Assembly (NCBI RefSeq): GCF_010726245.1
Contig: NZ_AP022561.1
Location: 1,674,001 to 1,738,000, forward strand
Direction: 5' to 3'
DNA length: 64,000 nucleotides
Source of the DNA: Mycolicibacterium aichiense
Lineage (GTDB): Bacteria > Actinomycetota > Actinomycetes > Mycobacteriales > Mycobacteriaceae
This document shows, piece by piece, positions 8,862-16,749 of this stretch. The position numbers and the translations under genes were made by a program. How positions within the stretch are numbered: the first letter of the stretch is position 1; each line of letters starts with the position of its first letter. Below the pieces are notes generated by a model that ran no database searches, was not told the DNA's origin, and saw only the letters and a program-made list of their open reading frames with translations.

Positions 8862-9494
8862 ATGGCCACAGCGGACAAGCCGAAGAGGCGCGCCAAGCGG
8901 GTGGATGGCGAGCTCTCGCGCACCAGAATCCTCGATGCGGCCACCGAGATCGCCGCCGAACGTGGTTACGAGGGAACGAGTATCGGTGCGGTGAGCGCGA
9001 AGTGCGGTCTGCCGGCCAGCTCGATCTACTGGCACTTCACCGACAAAGACGACCTAATCGCAGCGGTGATCGAACGCAGTTTCAACAAGTGGATGGCGGT
9101 ATGGCAGCTGCCGGAGGATCTGGTTGCGGTCGACCGTCTGATGGATGTCGCAACGGGGACCGCCAAAGCGCTGATGGAGTCACCGGATTTCCTGCGCCTG
9201 GGCCTCATGCTGGCGCTCGAGCGCCGGCCGGTCGAGCCGCGGGCGCGGGCGATGTTCGTCAAGGTCCGCGAAGAAGCTTTCGACGCCTTGAGTGGCAGTC
9301 TCGATCGTCTGGGGATCGGACTGACCGGGGCGCAGATCCGCGAGCTCGCGACCTACGCGATCGCCGGTGCTGACGGGCTGTTCATCGCCAAGGAGATCGG
9401 GGGAGACGCAGTTGATCTGGTGTCCTTGTTCACCCTGCACGGGCATGCGCTGTACGCGACCGCGATGCGGATGGTTGACGAGAATGCCCGATGA
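8862..9494 (+). CDS. TetR-family regulator of the minus-strand catabolic operon
   Basis: A 210-residue TetR regulator. The frame stays open far upstream, antisense to the hydroxylase, but the ATG at 8862 follows the operator region directly, has a GGGGCG element before it and starts a typical N-terminus (MATADKPKRRAKR). The helix-turn-helix is at about residues 25-70 (GAVSAKCGLPASSIYWHF). It is divergent from the hydroxylase operon, with the twin operator between them. The second TetR gene converges on it 12 bp downstream. I infer repression of the flanking operon, relieved by a pathway intermediate. Confidence 0.9.
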   Translation: MATADKPKRRAKRVDGELSRTRILDAATEIAAERGYEGTSIGAVSAKCGLPASSIYWHFTDKDDLIAAVIERSFNKWMAVWQLPEDLVAVDRLMDVATGTAKALMESPDFLRLGLMLALERRPVEPRARAMFVKVREEAFDALSGSLDRLGIGLTGAQIRELATYAIAGADGLFIAKEIGGDAVDLVSLFTLHGHALYATAMRMVDENAR

Positions 9495-9506
9495 TGCGGT
9501 GTGTGA

Positions 9507-10166
9507 TCACGCCGCTGAGTCCGATCCCATCAGTTCGTCGAGATCCGGTAGCGGCAGGCGGCAGATGTCCTCGGCTTCGCCCGGGCTGACACCGAGCATC
9601 ACCAGGACGCCGCGAGTGGCGCTGTCGGCGGCCTGCGCGTCGTCGCGCTCGCGCTGATTCTGCAGTAGCTGGCCGAGGCCCATCAGTGCGCCCGCGGCCA
9701 CGGACAGGGCCAGCTCGGGATCGGTCACCGTGAACCGCCCCGCTTCGGCCGCGACGGTGATGTCGCGCAGGGCCCGTGGGCCCAGCCCCCGGTCGGCGAA
9801 CATCAGCGTCAGGCCCGCGTTGAGCAGCACGCGCGAGGTCTCGGGTCGCTGGCGAAACAAGCGCCCGACGATCCGGAAGCTGCGGGCGAAGGTCAATGCC
9901 GGGTCCTCGCCGTCTACCGCGAGCTTGTCCAGCAGTGCGCCCAGCGCATCCAGGATGTCGTTGACCGCGGCCTCGAACAGCTGTTCCTTGCTGTCGAAGT
10001 GGTTGTAGAAGGAGCCCATCCCGACGTCGGCGGCCTGGGTGATCTCCAGCACCGGCGCATTCAGCTTTCCGGCGGCGATAAATCCCTGAGCTGCGCGAAC
10101 GAGCGCAGCCCGGGTTTGCATCTTGCGTCGTTCCAGGCGGTTTCCCGCCCCGGCATCACTTGCCAT
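9507..10166 (-). CDS. TetR-family regulator of the plus-strand catabolic operon
   Basis: A 219-residue TetR regulator. The ATG at 10166 is preferred; a TTG one codon earlier is possible. The helix-turn-helix spans about residues 20-65 (LEITQAADVGMGSFYNHF). It is divergent from the second extradiol dioxygenase operon, with repeated dyad sequences in the gap, and converges with the other TetR gene. The two regulators are clearly different proteins, not a recent duplication. Confidence 0.88.
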   Translation of the reverse strand: MASDAGAGNRLERRKMQTRAALVRAAQGFIAAGKLNAPVLEITQAADVGMGSFYNHFDSKEQLFEAAVNDILDALGALLDKLAVDGEDPALTFARSFRIVGRLFRQRPETSRVLLNAGLTLMFADRGLGPRALRDITVAAEAGRFTVTDPELALSVAAGALMGLGQLLQNQRERDDAQAADSATRGVLVMLGVSPGEAEDICRLPLPDLDELMGSDSAA

Positions 10167-10195
10167 CAACAGATATTAGCAGCAGATGTCATTTC

Positions 10196-10253
10196 TGAGG
10201 ATTTCGTCAGAAGGCTTGACTGATGATGTCCTCGTAAGTGATGATTTCGTCAG
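10196..10253. promoter_or_regulatory. Repeated dyad operator-like sites
   Basis: TGAGGATTTCGTCAG (10196-10210) and TGATGATTTCGTCAG (10239-10253) differ at one base. Each has TGANGA/TCGTCA arms around a TT centre. A weaker relative, TGATGATGTCCTCG, lies between them at 10221-10234. They fill the gap between the TetR start at 10166 and the dioxygenase start at 10282, and differ from the sites at 8806-8839. Confidence 0.65.
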
Positions 10254-10281
10254 TCTTCAACGGTCAAGGAAAGGGGGCGCT

Positions 10282-11415
10282 GTGACGCAGCACCTCGACA
10301 CCCACCGGGATTTGCACAGCGACCAGGGCGCGTTACGCGGTGAACATCCGGGCCGGGCGAAGAATCCGATCATCAAAGTGCGCGATCTCGCGTGGTTGGA
10401 GTTCGAGAAGCCGGACCTGGCCCGCGCCGAGACGTTCGCGCATGCATTCGGGTTCACCACCGAGCTGCGCACCGATCGGGAGGTGCACCTGCGCGGCGCG
10501 GACAGCGGCACGGTGTGCGTGATCATCCGCCGCGGGCCGCACTCACGGTTCGTCGGTCCCGCGTTCGCCGCCCACGACGTCGCTGACGTCGAGCGGCTGG
10601 CGGCGGCGACCGGGACACTGACGCATGCGTCGCCGGACAGCATCGGTGGCGTGACCGTCGAGCTCGTGGACCCGGCTGGAATGCCGGTGCGCGTCGTGGC
10701 CGGTATGCGTGACCTTCCGGAGCAGCCGACCCAACCAGTCCATACGTTCAACTTCGGCCGAGAGGTGTTGCGTACGAACGCGACTCAGCGGCCGTCGCGC
10801 GAGCCGGCGCGGATTCAGCGCCTGGGGCATGTGGTGCTGCAGAGCACCACGTACCGACGGTCGCTGGACTGGTATCTGGAGCATTTCGGTCTGATCGTCA
10901 GCGATTTTCTCTACTACCCCGGCCAGCGGGAGCGGGGCCCGACCATGAGCTTCATCCGGTGTGACCAAGGGGCGACACCCACCGACCATCACACCATGGC
11001 GATGGTGCTCGGGCCGTCGGACCGTTATGTCCACTCCGCTTACCAGGTAAGCGATCTCGACGCGATCGCAGCCGGCGGAGAGTACCTGCGAGAGCGCGGT
11101 TTCCAGCGGTCATGGGGTATCGGTCGACATATTCAGGGAAGTCAGATCTTCGACTACTGGCGCGATCCGGACGGCTTCCTGGTCGAACACTTCAGCGACG
11201 GCGACCTGTTCGACAACACTCTGGAACCAGGCTGGGCGCCGATGACGGCCTCCGGGCTCGCCCAGTGGGGGCCGCCGGTGACCAAGGACTTCCTCGGCAT
11301 CGCCCCCGGCAAGGAATCACTACGCGAGTTGCGCTCGATGCTGAGCGCTGTCCGCGATGACAACGAATTCGACCTCACCCGCCTGCGCGGACTACTGAAA
11401 GTGACACGCTCATGA
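10282..11415 (+). CDS. Extradiol dioxygenase (second module)
   Basis: A 377-residue two-domain VOC dioxygenase. I start at the GTG at 10282, preceded by AAGGAAAGGGGG, rather than the ATG at 10186, which would translate through the operator repeats. The C-terminal iron triad is visible: His in RLGHVVLQ, His in RYVHSAYQV and Glu in GFLVEHFSD. It is longer than BphC because of extended domain linkers and a C-terminal tail. It is first in a four-gene operon with a fumarylacetoacetase-like hydrolase, a flavin hydroxylase and a P450, and its stop overlaps the next start (ATGA). Confidence 0.87.
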   Translation: MTQHLDTHRDLHSDQGALRGEHPGRAKNPIIKVRDLAWLEFEKPDLARAETFAHAFGFTTELRTDREVHLRGADSGTVCVIIRRGPHSRFVGPAFAAHDVADVERLAAATGTLTHASPDSIGGVTVELVDPAGMPVRVVAGMRDLPEQPTQPVHTFNFGREVLRTNATQRPSREPARIQRLGHVVLQSTTYRRSLDWYLEHFGLIVSDFLYYPGQRERGPTMSFIRCDQGATPTDHHTMAMVLGPSDRYVHSAYQVSDLDAIAAGGEYLRERGFQRSWGIGRHIQGSQIFDYWRDPDGFLVEHFSDGDLFDNTLEPGWAPMTASGLAQWGPPVTKDFLGIAPGKESLRELRSMLSAVRDDNEFDLTRLRGLLKVTRS

Positions 11416-12350
11416 CAATTTCGGTTCATCGCACCGCTGACGGATGGTGGGCCGGCACACCCGACTCGGTCGCCCGGATCGCCACCACGGCAACCACCAC
11501 CGCTGCCTTGCTGGCCGACCGGTCGGCCATCGATGCCGCTGTCGCCAATACCGAGACGGTGGCGCCGGCGACACTCGAGCTGCTGTCGCCGGTCACCGCC
11601 CCGTGTCGCGTCGTGGCGCAGATGACGAACTTCGCGTCGCATGTCATCGACACCGGAGGCGACCCGAAGTCGGTGCCGCTGACCTTCTTCCGGAAGGCAT
11701 CGGCATCCATCAGCGGGCCCGTCGACGACATCGTCAAGCCCGCCCACGTCCGGCTGCTGGACTACGAAGTGGAGATCGGACTCGTCATCGGCACCGACGT
11801 GCCTGTCGGCACCACTGTCACCGCCGACAACCTCGCCGACTACATCTGCGGACTTGTGGTGACCAACGACGTCAGCGCGCGTGATGTCCAATTGACCAAA
11901 ACTCAGTTCTACGAGGGCAAGTCGTACCCGGGCTTCACACCGGTGGGGCCGGCACTGGTGCTGGTGGACCGCGACGAACTGGCCCGCTTTGACGACCTGC
12001 GGCTGCGGCTCAAGGTCAACGGGCAACTCCGGCAGGACAGCTCGGTGAAGGCCGACATGATCTACAAGCCGGTCCAGGCCCTGACGGCGCTGACCCGCTT
12101 CCAGACGCTGTCCGCCGGTGACCTGATACTGACCGGCACCCCGGTCGGTACGGCACTGTCTGCACCCCCCAAGGCGGTGCAGAAGCTCTCCGCCCTGCTG
12201 CCTGACGAGCTGAAGTGGAACCTGTTCTTCAAGGGTCAGGCCAAGAACACCAGGTATCTGCATGACGGCGACGTCGTCGAGGCCACCGTCGGGACCGACG
12301 ACGGCAAGATCGATCTCGGAACTCAGCGCAACCCAGTCAGATTCGCATGA
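11412..12350 (+). CDS. Fumarylacetoacetate hydrolase family protein
   Basis: A 312-residue FAH-family enzyme. Metal ligands appear in DYEVEIGLVIG (two Glu) and NDVSARDVQ (Asp), followed by the conserved KSYPGFTPVGP stretch and the LTGTPVGTA loop. Family members hydrolyse or decarboxylate acyl-pyruvates and ring-opened dienoates. Here it replaces the alpha/beta-hydrolase of the first module as the probable C-C cleaving partner of the dioxygenase. ATGA overlaps at both ends show tight translational coupling. Confidence 0.88.
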   Translation: MTISVHRTADGWWAGTPDSVARIATTATTTAALLADRSAIDAAVANTETVAPATLELLSPVTAPCRVVAQMTNFASHVIDTGGDPKSVPLTFFRKASASISGPVDDIVKPAHVRLLDYEVEIGLVIGTDVPVGTTVTADNLADYICGLVVTNDVSARDVQLTKTQFYEGKSYPGFTPVGPALVLVDRDELARFDDLRLRLKVNGQLRQDSSVKADMIYKPVQALTALTRFQTLSAGDLILTGTPVGTALSAPPKAVQKLSALLPDELKWNLFFKGQAKNTRYLHDGDVVEATVGTDDGKIDLGTQRNPVRFA

Positions 12351-13888
12351 CCGCGATTCCCGCCTTCGTGCCGGTGGTGATCGTCGGCGCCGGCCCCACC
12401 GGCGTCTCGGCGGCGACCGCACTCGCCCAATACGGCATCGATTGCCTGGTGCTCGAGCGCTGGACCGAGGTCTATCCGCAGCCGCGCGCGGTCCACCTCG
12501 ACGACGAAGTGTTCCGGCTTTTGGCGGGATTGGGGGTCGGCGAGCAGTTCGCAGAGATCTCCCGCCCGGCTCGTGGGCTGCAGCTTCGCGATCCGGGCAT
12601 GCGCGTACTGGCCGAGTTCCGCCGCGAAAACACGCTCAGCGCCAACGGCTATCCGCAGGCCAACATGTTCGACCAGCCGGAGCTGGAAAGACTGCTGCGC
12701 GACAATCTCGAGAAGTACCCGAACGCGGTATTAAGAGGTGACGCCGAGGTTGTCGAGGTGGTGCAGATCAGTGCCGAGCGTGCGCGCGTGACCTTCACCG
12801 ACCGGTCCAGCGGCGAGCAGCACTGTGTCGAGACGGGCTATGTGCTCGGTTGCGACGGTGCGAACAGTTTGGTGCGCAGGGCAATCGGTGCGCAGATGGA
12901 TGACCTGAAGTTTCAGCAACGGTGGCTCGTCGCCGATGTGATGACCGACGCCGACCTGGCCCAGTGGGACGGTGTGCACCAAGTCTGCGATCCGGGGCGC
13001 GCCGCCACCTACATGCGTATCGGAACTGCCCGCTATCGTTGGGAGTTCCGGTTGCTCGACGACGAAACCGCCGACGACTACGCCACGCTTGCGGCGTTGT
13101 ATCCGTTGATCCGCCCCTGGGTGGACGGGGTCGACCCCGAAGAACTGGACCTCGTGCGGGTCGCCGAGTACACGTTCCGGGCTCAGATCGCCACGCGGTG
13201 GCGGCGGGCGAACATGTTCATCCTCGGTGACGCCGCCCACCTGACCCCGCCGTTCATCGGGCAGGGATTGGGTGCGGGACTGCGCGACGCGATGAACCTG
13301 TCGTGGAAGCTGGCCGGTGTGATCAACGGCTGGCTGCCCGGGGCCGTGCTTGACAGTTACGAGGATGAGCGAAAGCCCCATGCCCGCAATCTCATCCGGT
13401 TCGCGCTGGGGGTCGGTGCGGCTATGACCGCTGGGGGTCGCGTCGGGGATGCGCTGCGCAGGATCGTCGTGCCCGGCATGCACCTGATCCCCGGCGTACG
13501 AGACAAGGCCGTGGACAGTGCGACTCCGGGACTGCGCGCCAGCGACCTGGTGGTGAAGTCATCGGGACGGCGACAGCTTGCCGGCGGCCTCTGCCCGAAT
13601 CCGATTGTCGCTGACGGCAAGCGATTCGACGAGATCGTGGGCCGCAGATTCGCGGTGGTGACCGCGGTGCCGCTCAGCACAGTGCAACGCGACCACATGG
13701 ATCGCTGTGGTGCCACCGTGATTGCGGCGCACCCCGGTACAGAATTGGCGTCATGGCTACGCGCCGGGCGGGCCGCGGTGGCGGCGGTCCGCCCCGACCG
13801 GACCGTGATGATGGCCGGCCGGAATGTGGCGAATGTGCTTGATGCAGTTCCGGCTTTCGCGCCGCACGCCCAGGCCGCCCGTGTCTAG
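12347..13888 (+). CDS. FAD-dependent aromatic hydroxylase (MhpA-like, second module)
   Basis: A 513-residue class A flavin monooxygenase with GAGPTGVSAA as the FAD Rossmann motif (near residue 14), GCDGANSLVRR as the DG motif and GDAAHLTPPFIGQG as the GD motif. Its architecture matches the hydroxylase at 7182-8756, but the sequences are well diverged. It would supply a catechol to the dioxygenase at the head of the operon. It overlaps the FAH gene by 4 bp and the P450 gene by 8 bp. Confidence 0.9.
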   Translation: MTAIPAFVPVVIVGAGPTGVSAATALAQYGIDCLVLERWTEVYPQPRAVHLDDEVFRLLAGLGVGEQFAEISRPARGLQLRDPGMRVLAEFRRENTLSANGYPQANMFDQPELERLLRDNLEKYPNAVLRGDAEVVEVVQISAERARVTFTDRSSGEQHCVETGYVLGCDGANSLVRRAIGAQMDDLKFQQRWLVADVMTDADLAQWDGVHQVCDPGRAATYMRIGTARYRWEFRLLDDETADDYATLAALYPLIRPWVDGVDPEELDLVRVAEYTFRAQIATRWRRANMFILGDAAHLTPPFIGQGLGAGLRDAMNLSWKLAGVINGWLPGAVLDSYEDERKPHARNLIRFALGVGAAMTAGGRVGDALRRIVVPGMHLIPGVRDKAVDSATPGLRASDLVVKSSGRRQLAGGLCPNPIVADGKRFDEIVGRRFAVVTAVPLSTVQRDHMDRCGATVIAAHPGTELASWLRAGRAAVAAVRPDRTVMMAGRNVANVLDAVPAFAPHAQAARV

Positions 13889-15071
13889 GCCGGCCGTCGC
13901 CGTCCCCACCTACGAGCGGGACCTGTATTCGCCGCAAGCCATCCTCGATCCATACCCGCACTACACCCGGTTGCGCCAACTGGGCCCGGTGGTCTGGTTG
14001 CCCAAACAGCGTGTGTACGCGCTGGCGCGCTACGCCGAATGCAAAACGGTCTTGCGTGACGACGACGGGTTCATCTCCGGTGACGGTGTCGGCCTGTCCG
14101 CTGTGTTCAACAGGCTGTCCCGGGGCACCACGCTCAACAGCGACGGTGCGGAACACGACCGGCGGCGCAAGCTGCTGGCCCACCGGATGCTCCCCAGAGC
14201 CCTGCGCGAGCTCGACGAGATCGTCGACAGCCAGGCCAGGGATCTCGTCGCGAGCGCGGTTCGCCGCCGTAGCGTCGACGGCGTCGCCGACCTCGCCACG
14301 GCGCTTCCGGTTTCGGTGGTACCCGACCTCGTCGGTTGGCCCAGGGACCGGCGGCAGCACCTGTTGCGTTGGGGCGGAGCAACTTTCGATGTGCTGGGTC
14401 CGCTGAATCGGCAGGCCGCCCGGTCGGTGCCGGCCAGCCTCCAGATGTTGCGGTTCGCCCGTGCCGTGGTCCGGGACCGCACCGTGCTGCCCGGCAGCAT
14501 GGGTCACGAAATCCTCGAGGCGGCGCAGGGCGGTGCGATGAGCGCGCGGGAATGCTCCGCGCTCATGGTGGACTACCTGGTGCCCTCCCTGGACACCACC
14601 ATCAGCGGAATCGCCAACGCACTGGCGTTGTTTGCGCTGCACCCCGAACAGTGGGATCTGCTTCGCGCCGACCCCGCACTGGTGCCCGGCGCCGTCAACG
14701 AAGTGCTGCGCTACGAATCGCCGCTGCGCGCGTTCAGTCGCAAAGTTCGCCGCAAGACCGAGGTGTCCGGCGTCGAATTGCCCGCGGGCTCGCGGGTGTT
14801 GGTGCTCTATGCCTCGGCCAATCGCGACGAGCACGAATGGGAGCAACCCGACACCTTCGACATCCGCCGCAATGCGGGCCGACATCTCGGGTTCGGCCAC
14901 GGAACTCACGCCTGCGCGGGGCAGGCGCTTGCGCGGCTGGAGATGCAGGCGATGCTTCGTGCGTTGTGCGACGGAGTCAGCCGCATCGAACTTGCCGGCC
15001 GGCCCACGTGGGCGGTCAACAACATCATCCGCTGCTATGAGCGGCTTCCATTGCGACTCGTGGCGGCCTGA
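13881..15071 (+). CDS. Cytochrome P450
   Basis: A 396-residue P450 if translation starts at the GTG at 13881, which overlaps the hydroxylase stop by 8 bp and gives the usual bacterial length. The haem loop FGHGTHACAG places the cysteine ligand near residue 345, and EVLRYESP gives the E-x-x-R motif. The I-helix reads VPSLDTTISG, so the normal A/G-G-x-D/E-T is altered to P-S-L-D-T. As last gene of the operon it probably makes the first or a side-chain hydroxylation of the pathway substrate; CYP subfamily and substrate are undetermined. Confidence 0.87.
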   Translation: MSRPAVAVPTYERDLYSPQAILDPYPHYTRLRQLGPVVWLPKQRVYALARYAECKTVLRDDDGFISGDGVGLSAVFNRLSRGTTLNSDGAEHDRRRKLLAHRMLPRALRELDEIVDSQARDLVASAVRRRSVDGVADLATALPVSVVPDLVGWPRDRRQHLLRWGGATFDVLGPLNRQAARSVPASLQMLRFARAVVRDRTVLPGSMGHEILEAAQGGAMSARECSALMVDYLVPSLDTTISGIANALALFALHPEQWDLLRADPALVPGAVNEVLRYESPLRAFSRKVRRKTEVSGVELPAGSRVLVLYASANRDEHEWEQPDTFDIRRNAGRHLGFGHGTHACAGQALARLEMQAMLRALCDGVSRIELAGRPTWAVNNIIRCYERLPLRLVAA

Positions 15072-15080
15072 GCCTCGGCG

Positions 15081-15749
15081 CTAGTTGACCGGGACGTCGA
15101 GGATGGGCCGCTGAACCCCGGCGCCGGGGCCGTCGAAATGCCACCACTCACCGGAATAGACCGTCAACCCTCCGGCGCCCATCGCGGCACGCAGCCGCTC
15201 GCGGTTGGCCTGTGCTGCCGCGCCGACCCCGTCGGTGGCGTATGCCTGTGCGCGAGGGGAGAAGTCGTCGAAGTCGGTGCCCATGTCGACGAGCCGGCCG
15301 CGCTCGGCGATCGTCACGTCGACGGAACGTCCCGCCTCATGGCTGCGCGCATACGGACCAGGTTTGGCCACCCACGCCGGATTGGGCACCGCGTCGAACA
15401 TCCGGACCTGGACGTCGTGCGGGCGGTAGCAATCCCAGAACACCAGCACATCCCCGTGAGCCCGAAGATCATCGGCGGCCTTCGCCAGCCCCGGCGCCAT
15501 CGAGTTGTGCACCAGGCACCGCGCGTCCGCCGGGTAGAGCGGCATACCGACGAAGTTGTTCGGCGTCGCGTAGCGCAGATCGATGACCGCGTCGGGCACC
15601 ACGGTGCGCACATCGACGAAGCCGGCCGCCGCGGCCTGGGGGCTCACCGGCGGAACGTCCGCGCCTGGTGCGGCCCCGGCCGGCGCCGCCGCTCCGATGC
15701 CGACCACCGCGACGGCCGCGAGGGTCGGCAGCGTCCGAATTGATGTCAT
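15081..15749 (-). CDS. Secreted D-alanyl-D-alanine dipeptidase (VanX-like, M15D)
   Basis: A 222-residue protein with a Sec-type signal peptide (MTSIRTLPTLAAVAVVGIG, cleavage probably after the AAPAGAA stretch). The M15D zinc site is visible: SHEAGRSVDV for the first ligands and EWWHFD for the catalytic Glu and final His. The arginine of CYRPHDVQ matches the substrate-binding arginine of VanX. Such enzymes split D-Ala-D-Ala or related dipeptides outside the membrane. A lone secreted copy without vanHA neighbours points to peptidoglycan turnover rather than glycopeptide resistance. It ends 9 bp from the P450 stop. Confidence 0.86.
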   Translation of the reverse strand: MTSIRTLPTLAAVAVVGIGAAAPAGAAPGADVPPVSPQAAAAGFVDVRTVVPDAVIDLRYATPNNFVGMPLYPADARCLVHNSMAPGLAKAADDLRAHGDVLVFWDCYRPHDVQVRMFDAVPNPAWVAKPGPYARSHEAGRSVDVTIAERGRLVDMGTDFDDFSPRAQAYATDGVGAAAQANRERLRAAMGAGGLTVYSGEWWHFDGPGAGVQRPILDVPVN

Positions 15750-15750
15750 A

Positions 15751-16446
15751 TCAGGGTGACTGAGTCTGTTGCGGATTCTCCAGCCGCCGGTCGGCGGTCA
15801 GCAACAGGTTGTCGTAGGCGGCCCGAGACGGTGAACTGTCCGACTGGGAGAGGGCGACGAAATCGGCGACCACCTGCTCGGCCAACAGCCGCAGTTTGAT
15901 GTTGGCCTCCTGGGATCGCCAGCGCAGCAGGTCGAACGCCGCGTCGGACTCGATGCCATACACAACCATCAGCATGCCCTTGGCCTGCTCGATGGTCGCC
16001 CGGTTCTCGGCGATCTCAGCGATGGCCTCGCTGAACTGCTTCTTGTTGCGATCTTCAGTGGGCGTGACGTCGACGTAGAAGCCCTCGGTGCCGACGACCT
16101 CACCGGTGTCGTCCAGCAGCTTGTCCGCCACCACGATCACGTGGTGAATGTTGCCGGCGGTATCGACGATCCGATGCCGGGTACTGAAGGCCTGGTGGTG
16201 CTGTCGGACGTCATCCAGGGTGGTCGCCACCTGTTGGTAATCGTCCGGGTGCTTGTGCGACAGCACGAGCTCGGTGGTGGGCGAAACCGTGCCCGGCTCG
16301 TAGCCGTGCATGATCTGGACCTCATCCGACCATTCCCAGCGCTCATCGGCGAAGTAGAACCGGAACTGACCGGCCTGCTGCGGACCGTCGGCCGCCATAC
16401 CGTAGCCGTCGTCGCTCTCCGTTGCCGGATCCTGATCCGCAACCAT
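15751..16446 (-). CDS. PAS-ANTAR RNA-binding regulator
   Basis: A 231-residue protein with an N-terminal PAS domain (about residues 30-130; RHRIVDTAGNIHHVIVVADKL, with GTEGFYVDVTPTED closing it) and a C-terminal ANTAR domain (about 145-205; ENRATIEQAKGMLMVVYGIESDAAF). ANTAR domains bind paired hairpins in nascent RNA and prevent transcription termination; the PAS domain would sense a ligand. The ATG at 16446 follows GAGGGG by 6 bp; a GTG two codons earlier would bury that site. Its own leader carries a hairpin with a six-base loop (16461-16480), so autoregulation is possible. The dipeptidase start lies 1 bp beyond its stop. Confidence 0.88.
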   Translation of the reverse strand: MVADQDPATESDDGYGMAADGPQQAGQFRFYFADERWEWSDEVQIMHGYEPGTVSPTTELVLSHKHPDDYQQVATTLDDVRQHHQAFSTRHRIVDTAGNIHHVIVVADKLLDDTGEVVGTEGFYVDVTPTEDRNKKQFSEAIAEIAENRATIEQAKGMLMVVYGIESDAAFDLLRWRSQEANIKLRLLAEQVVADFVALSQSDSSPSRAAYDNLLLTADRRLENPQQTQSP

Positions 16447-16460
16447 TGACACCCCTCGCC

Positions 16461-16480
16461 CGACAGCCGCTCAGCTGTCG
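16461..16480 (-). promoter_or_regulatory. Hexaloop hairpin in the PAS-ANTAR leader
   Basis: Read on the minus strand, CGACAGC-TGAGCG-GCTGTCG is a perfect 7-bp stem with a six-base loop, ending 14 bases before the start codon. ANTAR proteins recognise hexaloop hairpins with a G at loop position 4, which is present; the usual A at position 1 is a U here. Confidence 0.45.
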
Positions 16481-16529
16481 CCCTCCAAGATTTTCCGCAG
16501 GAGCCAGGACGCCGACGAGTGCCATGTAG

Positions 16530-16571
16530 GCAGAACCCATCGCCATCCCAGGTTCTGCGGGCATTTTTTTC
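16530..16571 (+). terminator. Intrinsic terminator-like hairpin with T run
   Basis: GCAGAACC (16530-16537) pairs perfectly with GGTTCTGC (16551-16558), and seven T residues follow at 16564-16570. The T run is on the plus strand, yet no plus-strand gene precedes it, so it would end an unannotated RNA running opposite to the PAS-ANTAR gene. The rest of the gap between 16447 and 16749 shows no further gene. Confidence 0.5.
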
Positions 16572-16749
16572 TACACCGTCCGCCGGTCCGCTTTCAAGCG
16601 GCCTCCTGGTGAGCACGGTCTACGACGGGTTCCTGAGGCTCTGGTGACACGAGTGACGGATGTAACAAAACGCGTTCGACTCCGACAACACCGGTACAGG
16701 GCGTTCACGGCACGGGGACGCCGCCCTGCGAGCCGCGGAGGATACGACG

